Notes: generated by a model from the letters alone, not told the origin. A stretch of DNA of 64,000 nucleotides from Paracoccus gahaiensis (GCF_005048225.1 NZ_SUNI01000009.1:83928-147927); one strand, 5' to 3'. Counted from the first letter of the stretch, positions 52,337-61,484 are shown. Made by a program: numbers and translations.

Positions 52337-53415
52337 TGTATGTCGCCGTCAAGGGGGGCGAGCGCGCCATCGACAATGCCCATGCCTGGCTGGCCGAAGA
52401 GCGGCGCGGCGATCCCGACCTGCCGCTGATGTCGGTGGCCCAGATCCGCGCGCAGATGACCTTGGCGGTGAACCGGGTGATGGCCGAGGGCTCGCTCTAT
52501 GATCCCGATCTGGCCGCGCTGGCGATCCGGCAGGCGCGGGGCGACCTGATCGAGGCGGTCTTCCTGATCCGCGCCTATCGCACCACGCTGCCCCGGCTTG
52601 GCGCATCGGTGCCGCTGGACACGGGCGCGATGGCGGTGGACCGGCGCGTCTCGGCCACCTTCAAGGACCTGCCCGGCGGGCAGGTGCTGGGCCCGACCTT
52701 CGATTACACCCACCGTCTGCTGGATTTCGCCGAGGCCGCCGCCGTCGACCCCGCCCCCCTGGCCCAGCCCGACCCCGCGCCCCTGCCCCATGTCACCCAG
52801 ATCCTGGACCGCGACGGGCTGATCGAACCCATAGCCCCCGACGACAGCCCCGCCCCCGACCTAACCCGCGAGCCGCTGGAACTGCCCGCCTGCCGCGCCC
52901 TGCGCCTGCAGGCCCTGGCGCGCGGCGACGAGGGCTTCCTGCTGTCACTGGCCTATTCCACGCAGCGCGGATACGGGCGCACCCATGCCTTCGTCGGCGA
53001 ATTGCGCATCGGCCGCGTGGCGGTCGAGATGGAGATCCCCGAACTGGGCTTTTCCATCGAGATCGGCGAGATCGAGCTGACCGAATGCGAGACGGTGAAC
53101 CAATTCAAGGGCAGCCGCCTTGAACCCGCTCAGTTCACGCGCGGCTACGGGCTGGTGCCGGGCCAGTCCGAACGCAAGGCCATCGCCATGTCGCTGGTGG
53201 ACCGCGCCCTGCGCTGGCAGGAGCTGGGCGAGGATTTCACCGGCGCCCCCGCGCAGGACGCCGAATTCGTGCTGTCCCATTGCGACAACATCCAGGCGAC
53301 GGGGTTTCTGGAACATATCAAGCTGCCCCATTACGTCGATTTCCAGGCCGAGCTGGAGCTGGTCCGCCGCCTGCGCGCCGACGCCCACACCGCCCTTCAG
53401 GAGGCTGCCGAATGA
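52336..53415 (+). CDS. phnI: C-P lyase subunit PhnI
   Basis: A 359-residue nucleosidase-like subunit; with PhnG/H/L it displaces adenine from ATP by the phosphonate. Begins MYVAVKGGERAIDNAHAWLA, contains AVNRVMAEGSLYDPDLAALA, RRVSATFKDLPGGQVLGPTF and SLAYSTQRGYGRTHAFVGEL, and HIKLPHYVDFQAELELVRRL at the end. Full length. Overlaps the HAD gene, not phnJ as usual. Confidence 0.95.
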   Translation: MYVAVKGGERAIDNAHAWLAEERRGDPDLPLMSVAQIRAQMTLAVNRVMAEGSLYDPDLAALAIRQARGDLIEAVFLIRAYRTTLPRLGASVPLDTGAMAVDRRVSATFKDLPGGQVLGPTFDYTHRLLDFAEAAAVDPAPLAQPDPAPLPHVTQILDRDGLIEPIAPDDSPAPDLTREPLELPACRALRLQALARGDEGFLLSLAYSTQRGYGRTHAFVGELRIGRVAVEMEIPELGFSIEIGEIELTECETVNQFKGSRLEPAQFTRGYGLVPGQSERKAIAMSLVDRALRWQELGEDFTGAPAQDAEFVLSHCDNIQATGFLEHIKLPHYVDFQAELELVRRLRADAHTALQEAAE

Positions 53416-54011
53416 TCACCACCCTCGTCTTCGACATCGGCAACGTGCTGATCCGGTGGGACCCGGTGGCGCCGTTCCTGCCGCGCTTGGGCGACCGCGC
53501 AACGGTGCAGGCCTTCATCGACCGCGTAGGCTTTGCCGCGCTGAACCTGCGCGCCGACGGGGGCGAAACCTTCGACGCTCTCGCAACCGGCATCGCGGAC
53601 CCGCAGGACCGCGCGATCTTCTGCGACTACCTTCCCGGCTATGCGGCCTCGATCGCCGAGCCGATCGAAGGCACATGGGCGCTGCTGGAGCGGCTGCGGG
53701 CGCGCGGCCATGCGATCCACGCGATCACCAACTGGTCGGCCCAGACCTGGCCCATCGGTCTGGCGACCCATCCCCGGCTGGCCACCGCCTTCGGCACCAC
53801 CATCGTGTCGGGGATCGAGGGCGTCATCAAGCCCGACCCCCGCATCTTCGCGCTGCTCTGCGATCGCGCGGGGGTGGCGCCCGAGGACTGCCTGTTCATC
53901 GACGACAGCGCCTACAACATCGCGGGCGCGCTGGCCTCGGGGATGGCAGCGCACCGCTTCACCGATCCCGACACGCTGGAACGCGACCTGACCGCGCGGG
54001 GGCTGCTGTGA
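53412..54011 (+). CDS. HAD-family phosphatase inserted in the C-P lyase operon
   Basis: A 199-residue haloacid-dehalogenase-like hydrolase of the YihX type. Motif I is VFDIGNVLI (the catalytic DxGN; note the second position is Ile), motif II AITNWSAQTW, motif III lysine GVIKPDPRIF and motif IV CLFIDDSAYN. It lies between phnI and phnJ and overlaps both (ATGA and GTGA), so it is co-translated with C-P lyase. It lacks the cap pattern of PhnX phosphonatase. It may dephosphorylate a ribose-phosphate intermediate, but that is inference. Confidence 0.88.
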   Translation: MITTLVFDIGNVLIRWDPVAPFLPRLGDRATVQAFIDRVGFAALNLRADGGETFDALATGIADPQDRAIFCDYLPGYAASIAEPIEGTWALLERLRARGHAIHAITNWSAQTWPIGLATHPRLATAFGTTIVSGIEGVIKPDPRIFALLCDRAGVAPEDCLFIDDSAYNIAGALASGMAAHRFTDPDTLERDLTARGLL

Positions 54012-54868
54012 GCGATTACAACTTCGCCTATCTGGACGAACAGACCAAGCGGATGATCCGCCGCGCGATCCTGAAGGCGCTGGCGATCCCCGGCTATCAG
54101 GTGCCCTTCGCCAGCCGCGAGATGCCCATGCCCTATGGCTGGGGCACCGGGGGCGTGCAGCTGACCGCCGCCTGCCTGGTGCCCGAGGACCGGCTTAAGG
54201 TCATCGACCAGGGCGCCGACGACACCACCAATGCCGTCAGCATCCGCAAGTTCTTTCAGCGCACCGCAGGCGTGGACGTGACGACCGACACGACCGAGGC
54301 CACGCTGATCCAGACCCGCCACCGCATCCCCGAGACGCCCCTGACCCAAGGCCAGATCCTCGTCTATCAGGTGCCCATCCCCGAACCCCTGCGCTTTCTG
54401 GAACCGCGCGAGACCGAGACCCGCAAGATGCACGAGCTGGAGGAATACGGGCTGATGCACGTCAAGCTCTACGAGGACATCGCCCGGCACGGCCAGATCG
54501 CGACCTCCTATGACTATCCCGTCAAGGTCGAGGGGCGCTATGTCATGGACCCCTCGCCCATCCCGAAATTCGACAATCCCAAGCTGTCGGACAGCCCGGC
54601 GATCCAACTGTTCGGCGCAGGCCGCGAACAGCGCATCTATGCGCTGCCGCCCTATACCCAAGTGGTCAGTCTGGATTTCGAGGATCACCCCTTCGATCCC
54701 AGCAAGGCCGATCACGACTGCGACCTCTGCGGCGCCAGTGCCAGCTATCTGGACGAGGTGATCACCGACGACCAGGGCGGTCGGATGTTCGTCTGTTCCG
54801 ACACCGATTACTGCACCACCCGCACGGGCATGGGGCATCGGGGCCGTCTGGCGGAGGATGCGGCATGA
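54008..54868 (+). CDS. phnJ: C-P lyase radical SAM subunit PhnJ
   Basis: A 286-residue catalytic subunit that cleaves the carbon-phosphorus bond. It carries CDLC, 21 residues, C, five residues and C (CX2CX21CX5C ending FVCSDTDYC), exactly the PhnJ cluster-binding and catalytic spacing. The N-terminus SDYNFAYLDEQTKRMIRRAI is typical. Start GTG 54008 overlaps the HAD stop as GTGA; no better start is available without invading that gene. Confidence 0.96.
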   Translation: MSDYNFAYLDEQTKRMIRRAILKALAIPGYQVPFASREMPMPYGWGTGGVQLTAACLVPEDRLKVIDQGADDTTNAVSIRKFFQRTAGVDVTTDTTEATLIQTRHRIPETPLTQGQILVYQVPIPEPLRFLEPRETETRKMHELEEYGLMHVKLYEDIARHGQIATSYDYPVKVEGRYVMDPSPIPKFDNPKLSDSPAIQLFGAGREQRIYALPPYTQVVSLDFEDHPFDPSKADHDCDLCGASASYLDEVITDDQGGRMFVCSDTDYCTTRTGMGHRGRLAEDAA

Positions 54869-55632
54869 GGGACATGACCCAACCCATTCTGTCGGTGACG
54901 GGGCTGGAGCGTCGCTATGGCGCCCGCATCGGCTGCACCGATGTCGGCTTCGATCTCTATCCCGGCGAGGTGCTGGGCATCGTCGGCGAAAGCGGCTCGG
55001 GCAAGTCGACGCTGCTCTCCTGCCTGGCGGGGCATCAGGGCGTCGATGCGGGCTCGGTCACCTATGACGGGCGCGACGTGCTGGCGATGGCCGAGACCGA
55101 GCGCCGCCGTCTGGCGCGCACCGAATGGGCCTATGTCCACCAGCACGCCCGCGACGGGCTGCGCATGAGCGTCAGCGCGGGGGCCAATGTGGGCGAACGG
55201 CTGATGGCCACCGGCCACCGCCATTACGGCGAGATCCGGGCGGCGGCGGTGGACTGGCTGGGCCGGGTCGAGATCGCCGAGGATCGCATCGACGACCGCC
55301 CCACGGCCTTCTCGGGCGGCATGCAGCAGCGGCTGCAGATCGCGCGCAATCTGGTCACCGGGCCGCGTCTGGTCTTCATGGACGAGCCCACCGGGGGTCT
55401 GGATGTCAGCGTGCAGGCGCGGCTGCTGGATCTGCTGCGCGGGCTGGTGCGCGACATGGGGCTGTCGGTCATCATCGTCACCCATGATCTGGCGGTGGTG
55501 CGGCTTCTGGCGGACCGGCTGATGGTCATGAAGTCCGGCAGGGTGGTCGAACAGGGCCTGACCGATCAGGTGCTGGACGATCCGCAGCATGCCTATACGC
55601 AGCTTCTCGTCTCTTCCGTCCTGCAGGTGTAA
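54865..55632 (+). CDS. phnK: C-P lyase ATP-binding protein PhnK
   Basis: A 255-residue ABC-type ATPase that binds the PhnGHIJ core. Walker A GESGSGKST, signature SGGMQQRLQIARN, Walker B LVFMDEPTGGLD and MGLSVIIVTHDLAVVRLLAD. Start ATG 54865 overlaps the phnJ stop as ATGA. A second in-frame ATG, three codons later, is possible. Confidence 0.93.
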   Translation: MRDMTQPILSVTGLERRYGARIGCTDVGFDLYPGEVLGIVGESGSGKSTLLSCLAGHQGVDAGSVTYDGRDVLAMAETERRRLARTEWAYVHQHARDGLRMSVSAGANVGERLMATGHRHYGEIRAAAVDWLGRVEIAEDRIDDRPTAFSGGMQQRLQIARNLVTGPRLVFMDEPTGGLDVSVQARLLDLLRGLVRDMGLSVIIVTHDLAVVRLLADRLMVMKSGRVVEQGLTDQVLDDPQHAYTQLLVSSVLQV

Positions 55633-55635
55633 GCC

Positions 55636-56334
55636 ATGATCCATGTCGAGAATCTCTCCAAGACCTTCACGCTGCACAATCAGGGCGGCACGGTGATCCC
55701 GGTCATGGCGGGCGCCAACCTGCATGTGGACCCCGGCGAATGCGTCGGGCTGGTGGGCCGGTCGGGGTCGGGGAAATCCACGCTGATGCGGATGATCCAC
55801 GGCAACTACCTGCCCGCAGGCGGCTCGATCCGCATCGCGGGGGTACAGATGGCGGGGGCCGAGCCGCGCCGCGTCATCGCCCTGCGCCGCGACACGTTGG
55901 GCTATGTCAGCCAGTTCCTGCGCGTCCTGCCCCGCGTCCCGACGGTCGAGGTGGTGGCCGAACCCCTGCGCGCGCTCGGCGTGGCGCAGCTAGATGCGCA
56001 GGCCCGGGCCGAATGCCTGCTGTGGCGGCTGAACATCCCGCGCCGCCTGTGGTCGCTGTCGCCCACCACCTTCTCGGGCGGCGAGCAGCAGCGGGTGAAC
56101 ATCGCGCGGGGCTTCGTCCATCCCTTCCCGGTCCTGCTGCTGGACGAGCCCACCGCCAGCCTGGACGCCCAGAACCGCGAGGTCGTGCTGGCCCTGATCC
56201 TCGAGGCGAAGGCGCGCGGCGCCGCGATCCTGGGGATCTTCCATGACGAGGAGGCGCGCGCCCGCGTCTGCGACCGGCTGGTCGACGTGACGGGCTTCAC
56301 CCCCGCCCGGCCCTCGGGCGGGCAGGCGGCATGA
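55636..56334 (+). CDS. phnL: C-P lyase ATP-binding protein PhnL
   Basis: A 232-residue ABC-type ATPase acting with PhnGHI on ribose-triphosphate formation. Walker A GRSGSGKST, signature SGGEQQRVNIARG, Walker B LLLDEPTASLD. Starts MIHVENLSKTFTLHNQGGTV. Three bases separate it from phnK; overlaps phnN as ATGA. Confidence 0.93.
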   Translation: MIHVENLSKTFTLHNQGGTVIPVMAGANLHVDPGECVGLVGRSGSGKSTLMRMIHGNYLPAGGSIRIAGVQMAGAEPRRVIALRRDTLGYVSQFLRVLPRVPTVEVVAEPLRALGVAQLDAQARAECLLWRLNIPRRLWSLSPTTFSGGEQQRVNIARGFVHPFPVLLLDEPTASLDAQNREVVLALILEAKARGAAILGIFHDEEARARVCDRLVDVTGFTPARPSGGQAA

Positions 56335-56861
56335 TCGCCGCCGTCGTCGGTCCCTCGGGCGCGGGCAAGGACACGCTGATCGAGGGCGCGCTGGCCGCAT
56401 GGCCCGCGCTGCGCCTGGCGCGGCGGGTCATCACCCGACCGTCCGATTCGGGCGGCGAGGATTTCGACGGCGTGACAACGGACGAATTTGCCCGGATGCA
56501 GCGGGACGGCCTCTTCGCGCTGGACTGGCAGGCGCATGGGCTGTGCTACGGCATCCCCCGCGACCAGCTGGCGGGCGACGGCCCGGTGATCTTCAACGGC
56601 AGCCGCGCGGCCCTGCCGCAGGCGGTGGCGCGGCTGCCGGGGCTGCGGGTGGTGCTGGTCACCGCCCCCACCGCCCTGCTGGCCCGCCGTCTGGCCGCGC
56701 GGGGCCGCGAGACCGAGGATGACATCGCCGCCCGGCTGGACCGCGCGGGCTTTGCCCTGCCCCCCGGCATCGCCCATGTCACGGTCGTGAACGACGCGAG
56801 CCCCGAGCAGGGCATCGCGCGCCTGCTGACAGCCCTTCAGCCCGACAACGTGCTGCGGTGA
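56331..56861 (+). CDS. phnN: Ribose 1,5-bisphosphate phosphokinase PhnN
   Basis: A 176-residue kinase making PRPP from ribose 1,5-bisphosphate, the usual exit of C-P lyase ribose. P-loop GPSGAGKDT matches the PhnN form of Walker A, with ARRVITRPSDSGGEDFDGVT after it. The last 25 bases overlap the convergent DUF1045 gene. Last plus-strand gene of the lyase operon. Confidence 0.93.
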   Translation: MIAAVVGPSGAGKDTLIEGALAAWPALRLARRVITRPSDSGGEDFDGVTTDEFARMQRDGLFALDWQAHGLCYGIPRDQLAGDGPVIFNGSRAALPQAVARLPGLRVVLVTAPTALLARRLAARGRETEDDIAARLDRAGFALPPGIAHVTVVNDASPEQGIARLLTALQPDNVLR

Positions 56862-57520
56862 CGCAGATGGAAGCGGCCCTGCGCGTCCTCGGCCATCAGG
56901 CACAGATCGGCGATCACGAAGGGGCGCGGCAGCACCGGCCCAAGATGCGCCCGCAGCACCTGCGCGACGGCCTGCGCCTGCTTGGGGGGCAGCTGGTCGG
57001 TGAGCGTCAGGTGAAAGCGGAACTCCTCCATCACGAAGGGATAGCCCCACCGGTCCAGCAGCGCGCGCTGGCGCGGGCTCAGCGTCTCGGGGCGGCGCCG
57101 CGCGATCTCGGCCTGCGTCAAGGGTGCGCGCAGCGGATCGGTGGCGCGCATCACCGCCTCGGCCAGATCCGCCAGCGCCCCGTCGCAACCCTGCGGCATC
57201 AGCGCCAGAAAGCCGTGCAGGTCGTGGATCTGCAGCCCCTCGCAACGGACCGGCGGCTGCGCGGCGGCCAGATCGTCCAGCGCGGCGATCAGGTCAGCCT
57301 CGGCCACCACGGGGCGGAAGGGCGCGCGGATCGTGCCATGAAAGCCGTACTTGCGCGGGCTGCGCGTCAGCTCGGCCACCTCGCCCGGCAGGCCGGGCAG
57401 CCGGGGCTGCGCGACCGCCCGGCCCGCCGCCACGTCCCAGCCCAGCCAGGCGGCCATCGCATCCGCGAAAGGCCCCGGTTGCGGCGCGTAATAGACTGCG
57501 TATCTGGTGAAATCCTGCAT
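56837..57520 (-). CDS. DUF1045 phosphonate-metabolism protein, 2H phosphoesterase fold
   Basis: A 227-residue protein of the DUF1045 family, which is common in alphaproteobacterial phn clusters. Two HxT motifs are seen: FHGTIRAPF (about 60-68) and FRFHLTLTDQL (about 170-180), the signature of 2H phosphoesterases that hydrolyse cyclic phosphodiesters. In clusters without phnP such a protein could open the 1,2-cyclic phosphate made by PhnJ; that is inference. Convergent with phnN and divergent from phnM. Confidence 0.85.
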   Translation of the reverse strand: MQDFTRYAVYYAPQPGPFADAMAAWLGWDVAAGRAVAQPRLPGLPGEVAELTRSPRKYGFHGTIRAPFRPVVAEADLIAALDDLAAAQPPVRCEGLQIHDLHGFLALMPQGCDGALADLAEAVMRATDPLRAPLTQAEIARRRPETLSPRQRALLDRWGYPFVMEEFRFHLTLTDQLPPKQAQAVAQVLRAHLGPVLPRPFVIADLCLMAEDAQGRFHLRHRSTLSG

Positions 57521-57541
57521 GTCCCCGGCCCTACGCTGAAA

Positions 57542-57559
57542 CTGTCACACCCATGTGAC
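57542..57559 (+). promoter_or_regulatory. Candidate Pho box in DUF1045-phnM promoter
   Basis: CTGTCAC-ACCC-ATGTGAC: the left 7-mer is a perfect CTGTCAC, the right matches at five of seven; GTCACA/TGTGAC also forms a dyad. It is centred in the 95 bases between the divergent DUF1045 and phnM genes and could serve both. Confidence 0.5.
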
Positions 57560-57615
57560 GCTTGTCTGCCAGATCACCCGCTTTGCCCCCTCGCTTCAAG
57601 ACTGGACCCTTCCGC

Positions 57616-58755
57616 ATGACCGACACGATCCTTGCCAATGCCCGCCTCGTCCTGCCCGATGAGGTCATCCGCGGCCATCTGGTCCTGCGCGACGGCCGCA
57701 TCGCCGAGATCGGACAGGGCGCGGCCCTGCCGCCGGGCGCGCTGGATTGCGACGGCGATCTGGTCATGCCCGGTCTGGTCGAGCTGCACACCGACAATTT
57801 GGAACGCCATATGGAGCCGCGGCCCGGCGTCGACTGGCCCCATGCCAGCGCCATCATCGCCCATGACGCCGAACTGGCCAGCGTGGGCATCACCACCGTC
57901 TTCGACGCGCTGCGGGTGGGCTCGGTCGTGACCGCGAACAATGCGGGCTATGGCGAATATGCCCGGGCCCTGGCCGACGAGATCCTGGACCTGCGCGCCA
58001 AGGGCGCCCTGCGCATCAGCCATTTCCTGCATCTGCGGGCCGAGATCTGTTCCCAGACCCTGCCCGAGGAGATGGCCAAGTTCGGCCCCCATGACCGCGT
58101 GGGCATCGTCAGCCTGATGGACCACACGCCGGGCGAACGCCAGTTTCGCGACATCAGCAAGCTGCGTGACTATGTCATCGGCAAGAAGGGCCTGTCCGAG
58201 GCGCAGTTCCAGTCCCATGTCGCCGACCAGCAGGCGCTGCGCGCCCGGGTGGGCGTCGCCCACGAGGCGGCGGCCGTGGCCCATGCCCGCCGCTATGGCG
58301 CGGTTCTGGCCAGCCATGACGACACCACCGCCCCGCAGGTGGCCGTCAGCGCCGGCCATGGCTGCCATTTCGCCGAGTTTCCGACCACGCTGGAGGCCGC
58401 GCAGGCGTGTCGCGATCACGGCATCAAGGTGATGATGGGCGCGCCGAACCTGATCCGGGGCGGCTCGCACAGCGGCAATGTGGCCGCCGCCGATCTGGCG
58501 CGGGCGGATCTGCTGGACATCCTGTCCTCGGATTACGTGCCCTCGGGGCTCTTGTCGGCGGCGCTTCTACTGGGCGATCTGTGGGGCGACATGGCGCGGG
58601 CGGTGGTGACGGTCACGGCCGCCCCGGCGGCGGCGGTCGATCTGGCCGATCGCGGGCGGCTGGCGCCCGGCGCGCGGGCCGACGTGATCCGCGTGACCCG
58701 GCTCGGTGCGGCGGGCGCGGTGCGTGGGGTCTGGGTGCGCGGGCAGCGCATCTGA
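57616..58755 (+). CDS. phnM: RPnTP diphosphatase PhnM
   Basis: A 379-residue amidohydrolase that removes pyrophosphate from alpha-D-ribose 1-methylphosphonate 5-triphosphate. The family stretch ELHTDNLERHMEPRPGVDWP gives metal ligands, with VSLMDHTPGERQFRDISKLR and LASHDDTTAPQVAVSAGHGC. I start at ATG 57616 (MTDTILANARLVLPDEVIRG), not the upstream start codons. Separate from the main operon and read on the plus strand. Confidence 0.95.
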   Translation: MTDTILANARLVLPDEVIRGHLVLRDGRIAEIGQGAALPPGALDCDGDLVMPGLVELHTDNLERHMEPRPGVDWPHASAIIAHDAELASVGITTVFDALRVGSVVTANNAGYGEYARALADEILDLRAKGALRISHFLHLRAEICSQTLPEEMAKFGPHDRVGIVSLMDHTPGERQFRDISKLRDYVIGKKGLSEAQFQSHVADQQALRARVGVAHEAAAVAHARRYGAVLASHDDTTAPQVAVSAGHGCHFAEFPTTLEAAQACRDHGIKVMMGAPNLIRGGSHSGNVAAADLARADLLDILSSDYVPSGLLSAALLLGDLWGDMARAVVTVTAAPAAAVDLADRGRLAPGARADVIRVTRLGAAGAVRGVWVRGQRI

Positions 58756-58782
58756 GGCCCCACCCCTTTAGACCGGCCCCCG

Positions 58783-60024
58783 TCAGGCAGGCGCGCTTCC
58801 GGTCCGGCGGACCTCACCCCGCGGGACGAAGATCGTCTCGTAGGGCACCGATTCGCCGATCGAGTAGCCCTGCATCTTGGTCACGCCCAGATCGCGCAGG
58901 ATATCGAAGATCTGCGGCGAGCTGACATGCTCGCCCACCACGTCCAGCCCCAGATCCGAGCAGAGCGACACCAGCGCCTCGACGATCTTCAGCTCGCGGC
59001 GTTGCGGATAGACCACATTGGCCACCAGCCCGCCGTCGATCTTGACGCAGTTCACGTCCAGATCCGTCAGATACGAGAATCCCGACAGGCCCGCGCCGAA
59101 ATCGTCCAGCGCGACCGAACAGCCCATGCGCCGGAAGGCCTGCACGTTCTCCTTGGCGCGGGGCAGGTCGTAGATGGCCGAGGTCTCGGTGATCTCGAAC
59201 TGGATGCGGGCGGGGGCGATGCCGGTCTGGGTCAGGATCGTCTCGATCTCGCGCCAGAAGCCGGGGCTGGACAGGGTCCGGCCCGACATGTTCAGCGAGA
59301 TGTGGATATGCTCCATCCGGACCAGCGCCTCGGCATGGCCCAGGATGGCCTCGCGGATGATCCAGCCATCCATCAGGCAGATCATGCCGGTCCGTTCGGC
59401 TAAGGGCAGGAAGGCCGAGGGCGAATGCTCGCGCCCCGCGCGGTCGCGCATCTTGACCAGCACCTCGTATTGCAGCACGGGGCTGGTCTCGTCGATATCG
59501 ACGATCTGCTGGGCATAGAGGACAAGGCGGCGGTCGCGCATCGCCGACAGGGCATCGGCCAGAAGCCGGGCGCTGAGAATGTCGGCCTGCAGATGCGGAT
59601 GGTCGACCGAATCATATTCCACCAGATCCAGCCCCCGGATATTGGCGGCGGCGCAGGCGGCCGAGGCGATGCGCGTCAGCTCCTCGGTGTCGGTGCCGCC
59701 CTCGGTCCAGACGATCCCGGCATGGGCGGTGGTCGCGTAATCGATCGACCCGACCCGCTTGCGGCACTCGGGCACCTGGGCCAGGGTCGCGCGGACCCGG
59801 TCCAGCAGCACGTCGCGGGGCGCATCCTGCAGCCGCAGGATGATCGCCCCGCAGGGCATCGTCTGCCGGACCTGCGCGGCCCCGAACCCGTCTTCCAGCA
59901 AGGCCCGCACCGCCACGCGCAGGGCCTGCACCGGCCCGTCGCCCCCGGCGATCAAAAGCTGATCCGTATAGTTCAGGCCCACCACGCAGATTCCGCGCAG
60001 ACTGCCCTTGCCCATGTCGGTCAT
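58783..60024 (-). CDS. EAL-domain protein with degenerate GGDEF region
   Basis: A 413-residue cytoplasmic protein. Residues about 1-150 resemble a GGDEF fold without the GGDEF motif; the EAL domain follows (about 155-405). EAL-type residues are YEVLVK (EVL for EAL), NMSG, QFEITET, DDFGAG, KIDG and VVGEHV, so most metal-binding positions are kept and c-di-GMP phosphodiesterase activity is plausible. Divergent from a membrane GGDEF gene. Confidence 0.85.
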   Translation of the reverse strand: MTDMGKGSLRGICVVGLNYTDQLLIAGGDGPVQALRVAVRALLEDGFGAAQVRQTMPCGAIILRLQDAPRDVLLDRVRATLAQVPECRKRVGSIDYATTAHAGIVWTEGGTDTEELTRIASAACAAANIRGLDLVEYDSVDHPHLQADILSARLLADALSAMRDRRLVLYAQQIVDIDETSPVLQYEVLVKMRDRAGREHSPSAFLPLAERTGMICLMDGWIIREAILGHAEALVRMEHIHISLNMSGRTLSSPGFWREIETILTQTGIAPARIQFEITETSAIYDLPRAKENVQAFRRMGCSVALDDFGAGLSGFSYLTDLDVNCVKIDGGLVANVVYPQRRELKIVEALVSLCSDLGLDVVGEHVSSPQIFDILRDLGVTKMQGYSIGESVPYETIFVPRGEVRRTGSAPA

Positions 60025-60269
60025 CCGAGTCGCTCCCCCTTATCCCTGCCGCAGGGGCGTACAAAATGGGGTTATCCCCGCGACCCGGCATCCTTGTTGC
60101 GTAACACTCGAACGACGCTTTGCGGAAGGCAACCCTTCGAATAGTTTGGCTTTGGTGGCGGCGAAGGCACGGTCACCCTCTGAACTGAACCGCATACCTA
60201 ACTATAAGTCAGGTTCTTATAACGATCATAATATGCAAAACGTGCGGTTGTGTTAGAGTGGATAGTATC

Positions 60270-61340
60270 ATGCAGCAGCTTTTAATTCTTGTGAACACTT
60301 TGGGCGTCATGTCGATCTGCACGGTCGTCTACAGCCTGCTTCAGCGTCAGGTCCCCAACCGCTGGCTGCGCCATTTTTATGTGGGCCTGTCCTTCGGCAT
60401 CGCGGCCATGGTCGTGATGCTGCAACCCATCTATCTGGCGCCGGGGATCCAGGCCGACACGCGCGGCGCCTTCGTCGGCATGGCCATGGCCTTCGGCGGG
60501 CCGCTGGCCGCGGCCGTGACCGTCGTGCTGGCCATCCTGACCCGGCTGTTCATCGGCGGCCAGGGCGCGACGACCGGCGTGGCGGTGATCCTTGCCACTG
60601 CCGCCTGCGCCGGGCTGTGGTTCACGGTCTTCCACGCGGCGCGCAAGCGCACCTGGCGCGCCTGGATCCTGCTCAGCGTGGCCTCCAGCCTGCCGACCTA
60701 TCTGGCTTTGCACCGCTTTGCCGAGACCGGCGAGCAGCTGAAGCTGTTCCTGGCGCTTCTGATCAGCGTGCTGATGATCTGCTTCGGCAAGATGCTGGAG
60801 ACCGAGCAGCGCCGCGGCCGCCGCGAGCGCGACCTGGCCCGTGCCGCCGCGACCGACCTGCTGACCGGCCTGCCCAACCGGCGCGCGCTGGAGAACTATA
60901 CGCGGGAACTGGAAGAGGCAGGCGCCCAGGACGTGACGCTGCTGCTGCTGGATGTCGATCACTTCAAGCGCATCAACGACGAATACGGCCATGACGAGGG
61001 CGACCGCGTCCTGCGGGGGATCGCCGCCGCCATCAAGGCCACCATCCGCGAGGGCGATTTCGCCGCCCGCATCGGCGGCGAGGAATTCGCGGTCGTCGTC
61101 CGCACCAACGACATCACCACCGGCCATCAGGTGGCCGAGCGGTTCCGCCAGGCCGTGCAGGTCCCCTATGGCCCCCCGGCCAAGCGAAGCATCTCGACCA
61201 TCAGCGTCGGGGGCTTCTCGTTCCACGGCAAGGCCTTCCGCTATCTGGACGGCTACAAGCTGGCCGATCTGGCGCTGTACCAGTCCAAGGCCGAGGGGCG
61301 CAATCGCGCCACCATCACCCCCTTCCTGCAAGCCGCCTGA
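60270..61340 (+). CDS. Membrane diguanylate cyclase
   Basis: A 356-residue cyclase: about five to six N-terminal helices of the 5TM-5TMR_LYT kind (QQLLILVNTLGVMSICTVVY, GIAAMVVMLQPIYLAPG, LAAAVTVVLAILTRLFIG), then a GGDEF domain with DLLTGLPNRRAL, LLLDVDHFKRINDEYGHDEG and the active site GGEEF. The I-site RxxD (REGD) stands five residues before it, so product inhibition is likely. I use ATG 60270; GTG 60258 is also in frame. AT-rich divergent promoter with EAL gene. Confidence 0.9.
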   Translation: MQQLLILVNTLGVMSICTVVYSLLQRQVPNRWLRHFYVGLSFGIAAMVVMLQPIYLAPGIQADTRGAFVGMAMAFGGPLAAAVTVVLAILTRLFIGGQGATTGVAVILATAACAGLWFTVFHAARKRTWRAWILLSVASSLPTYLALHRFAETGEQLKLFLALLISVLMICFGKMLETEQRRGRRERDLARAAATDLLTGLPNRRALENYTRELEEAGAQDVTLLLLDVDHFKRINDEYGHDEGDRVLRGIAAAIKATIREGDFAARIGGEEFAVVVRTNDITTGHQVAERFRQAVQVPYGPPAKRSISTISVGGFSFHGKAFRYLDGYKLADLALYQSKAEGRNRATITPFLQAA

Positions 61341-61353
61341 CACTGCCTCGGGT

Positions 61354-61383
61354 CCCGGGCGGCCCTGCCCGGGGCCGCCCGGG
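61354..61383 (+). terminator. Hairpin after GGDEF gene
   Basis: Perfect 12-bp stem CCCGGGCGGCCC/GGGCCGCCCGGG with a 6-base loop, 14 bases past the stop. A weak T stretch follows at a distance (CAGGGCTATTTCC). Likely terminator. Confidence 0.65.
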
Positions 61384-61484
61384 CAGGGCTATTTCCCCAC
61401 ACTGCCGAAAAATCGGTTCAGAGTTCTTGAGCGGGTCCGCCCCTGCGTTATGATCGATTTGTCCTCGTGTGATCGGATCGTCCC

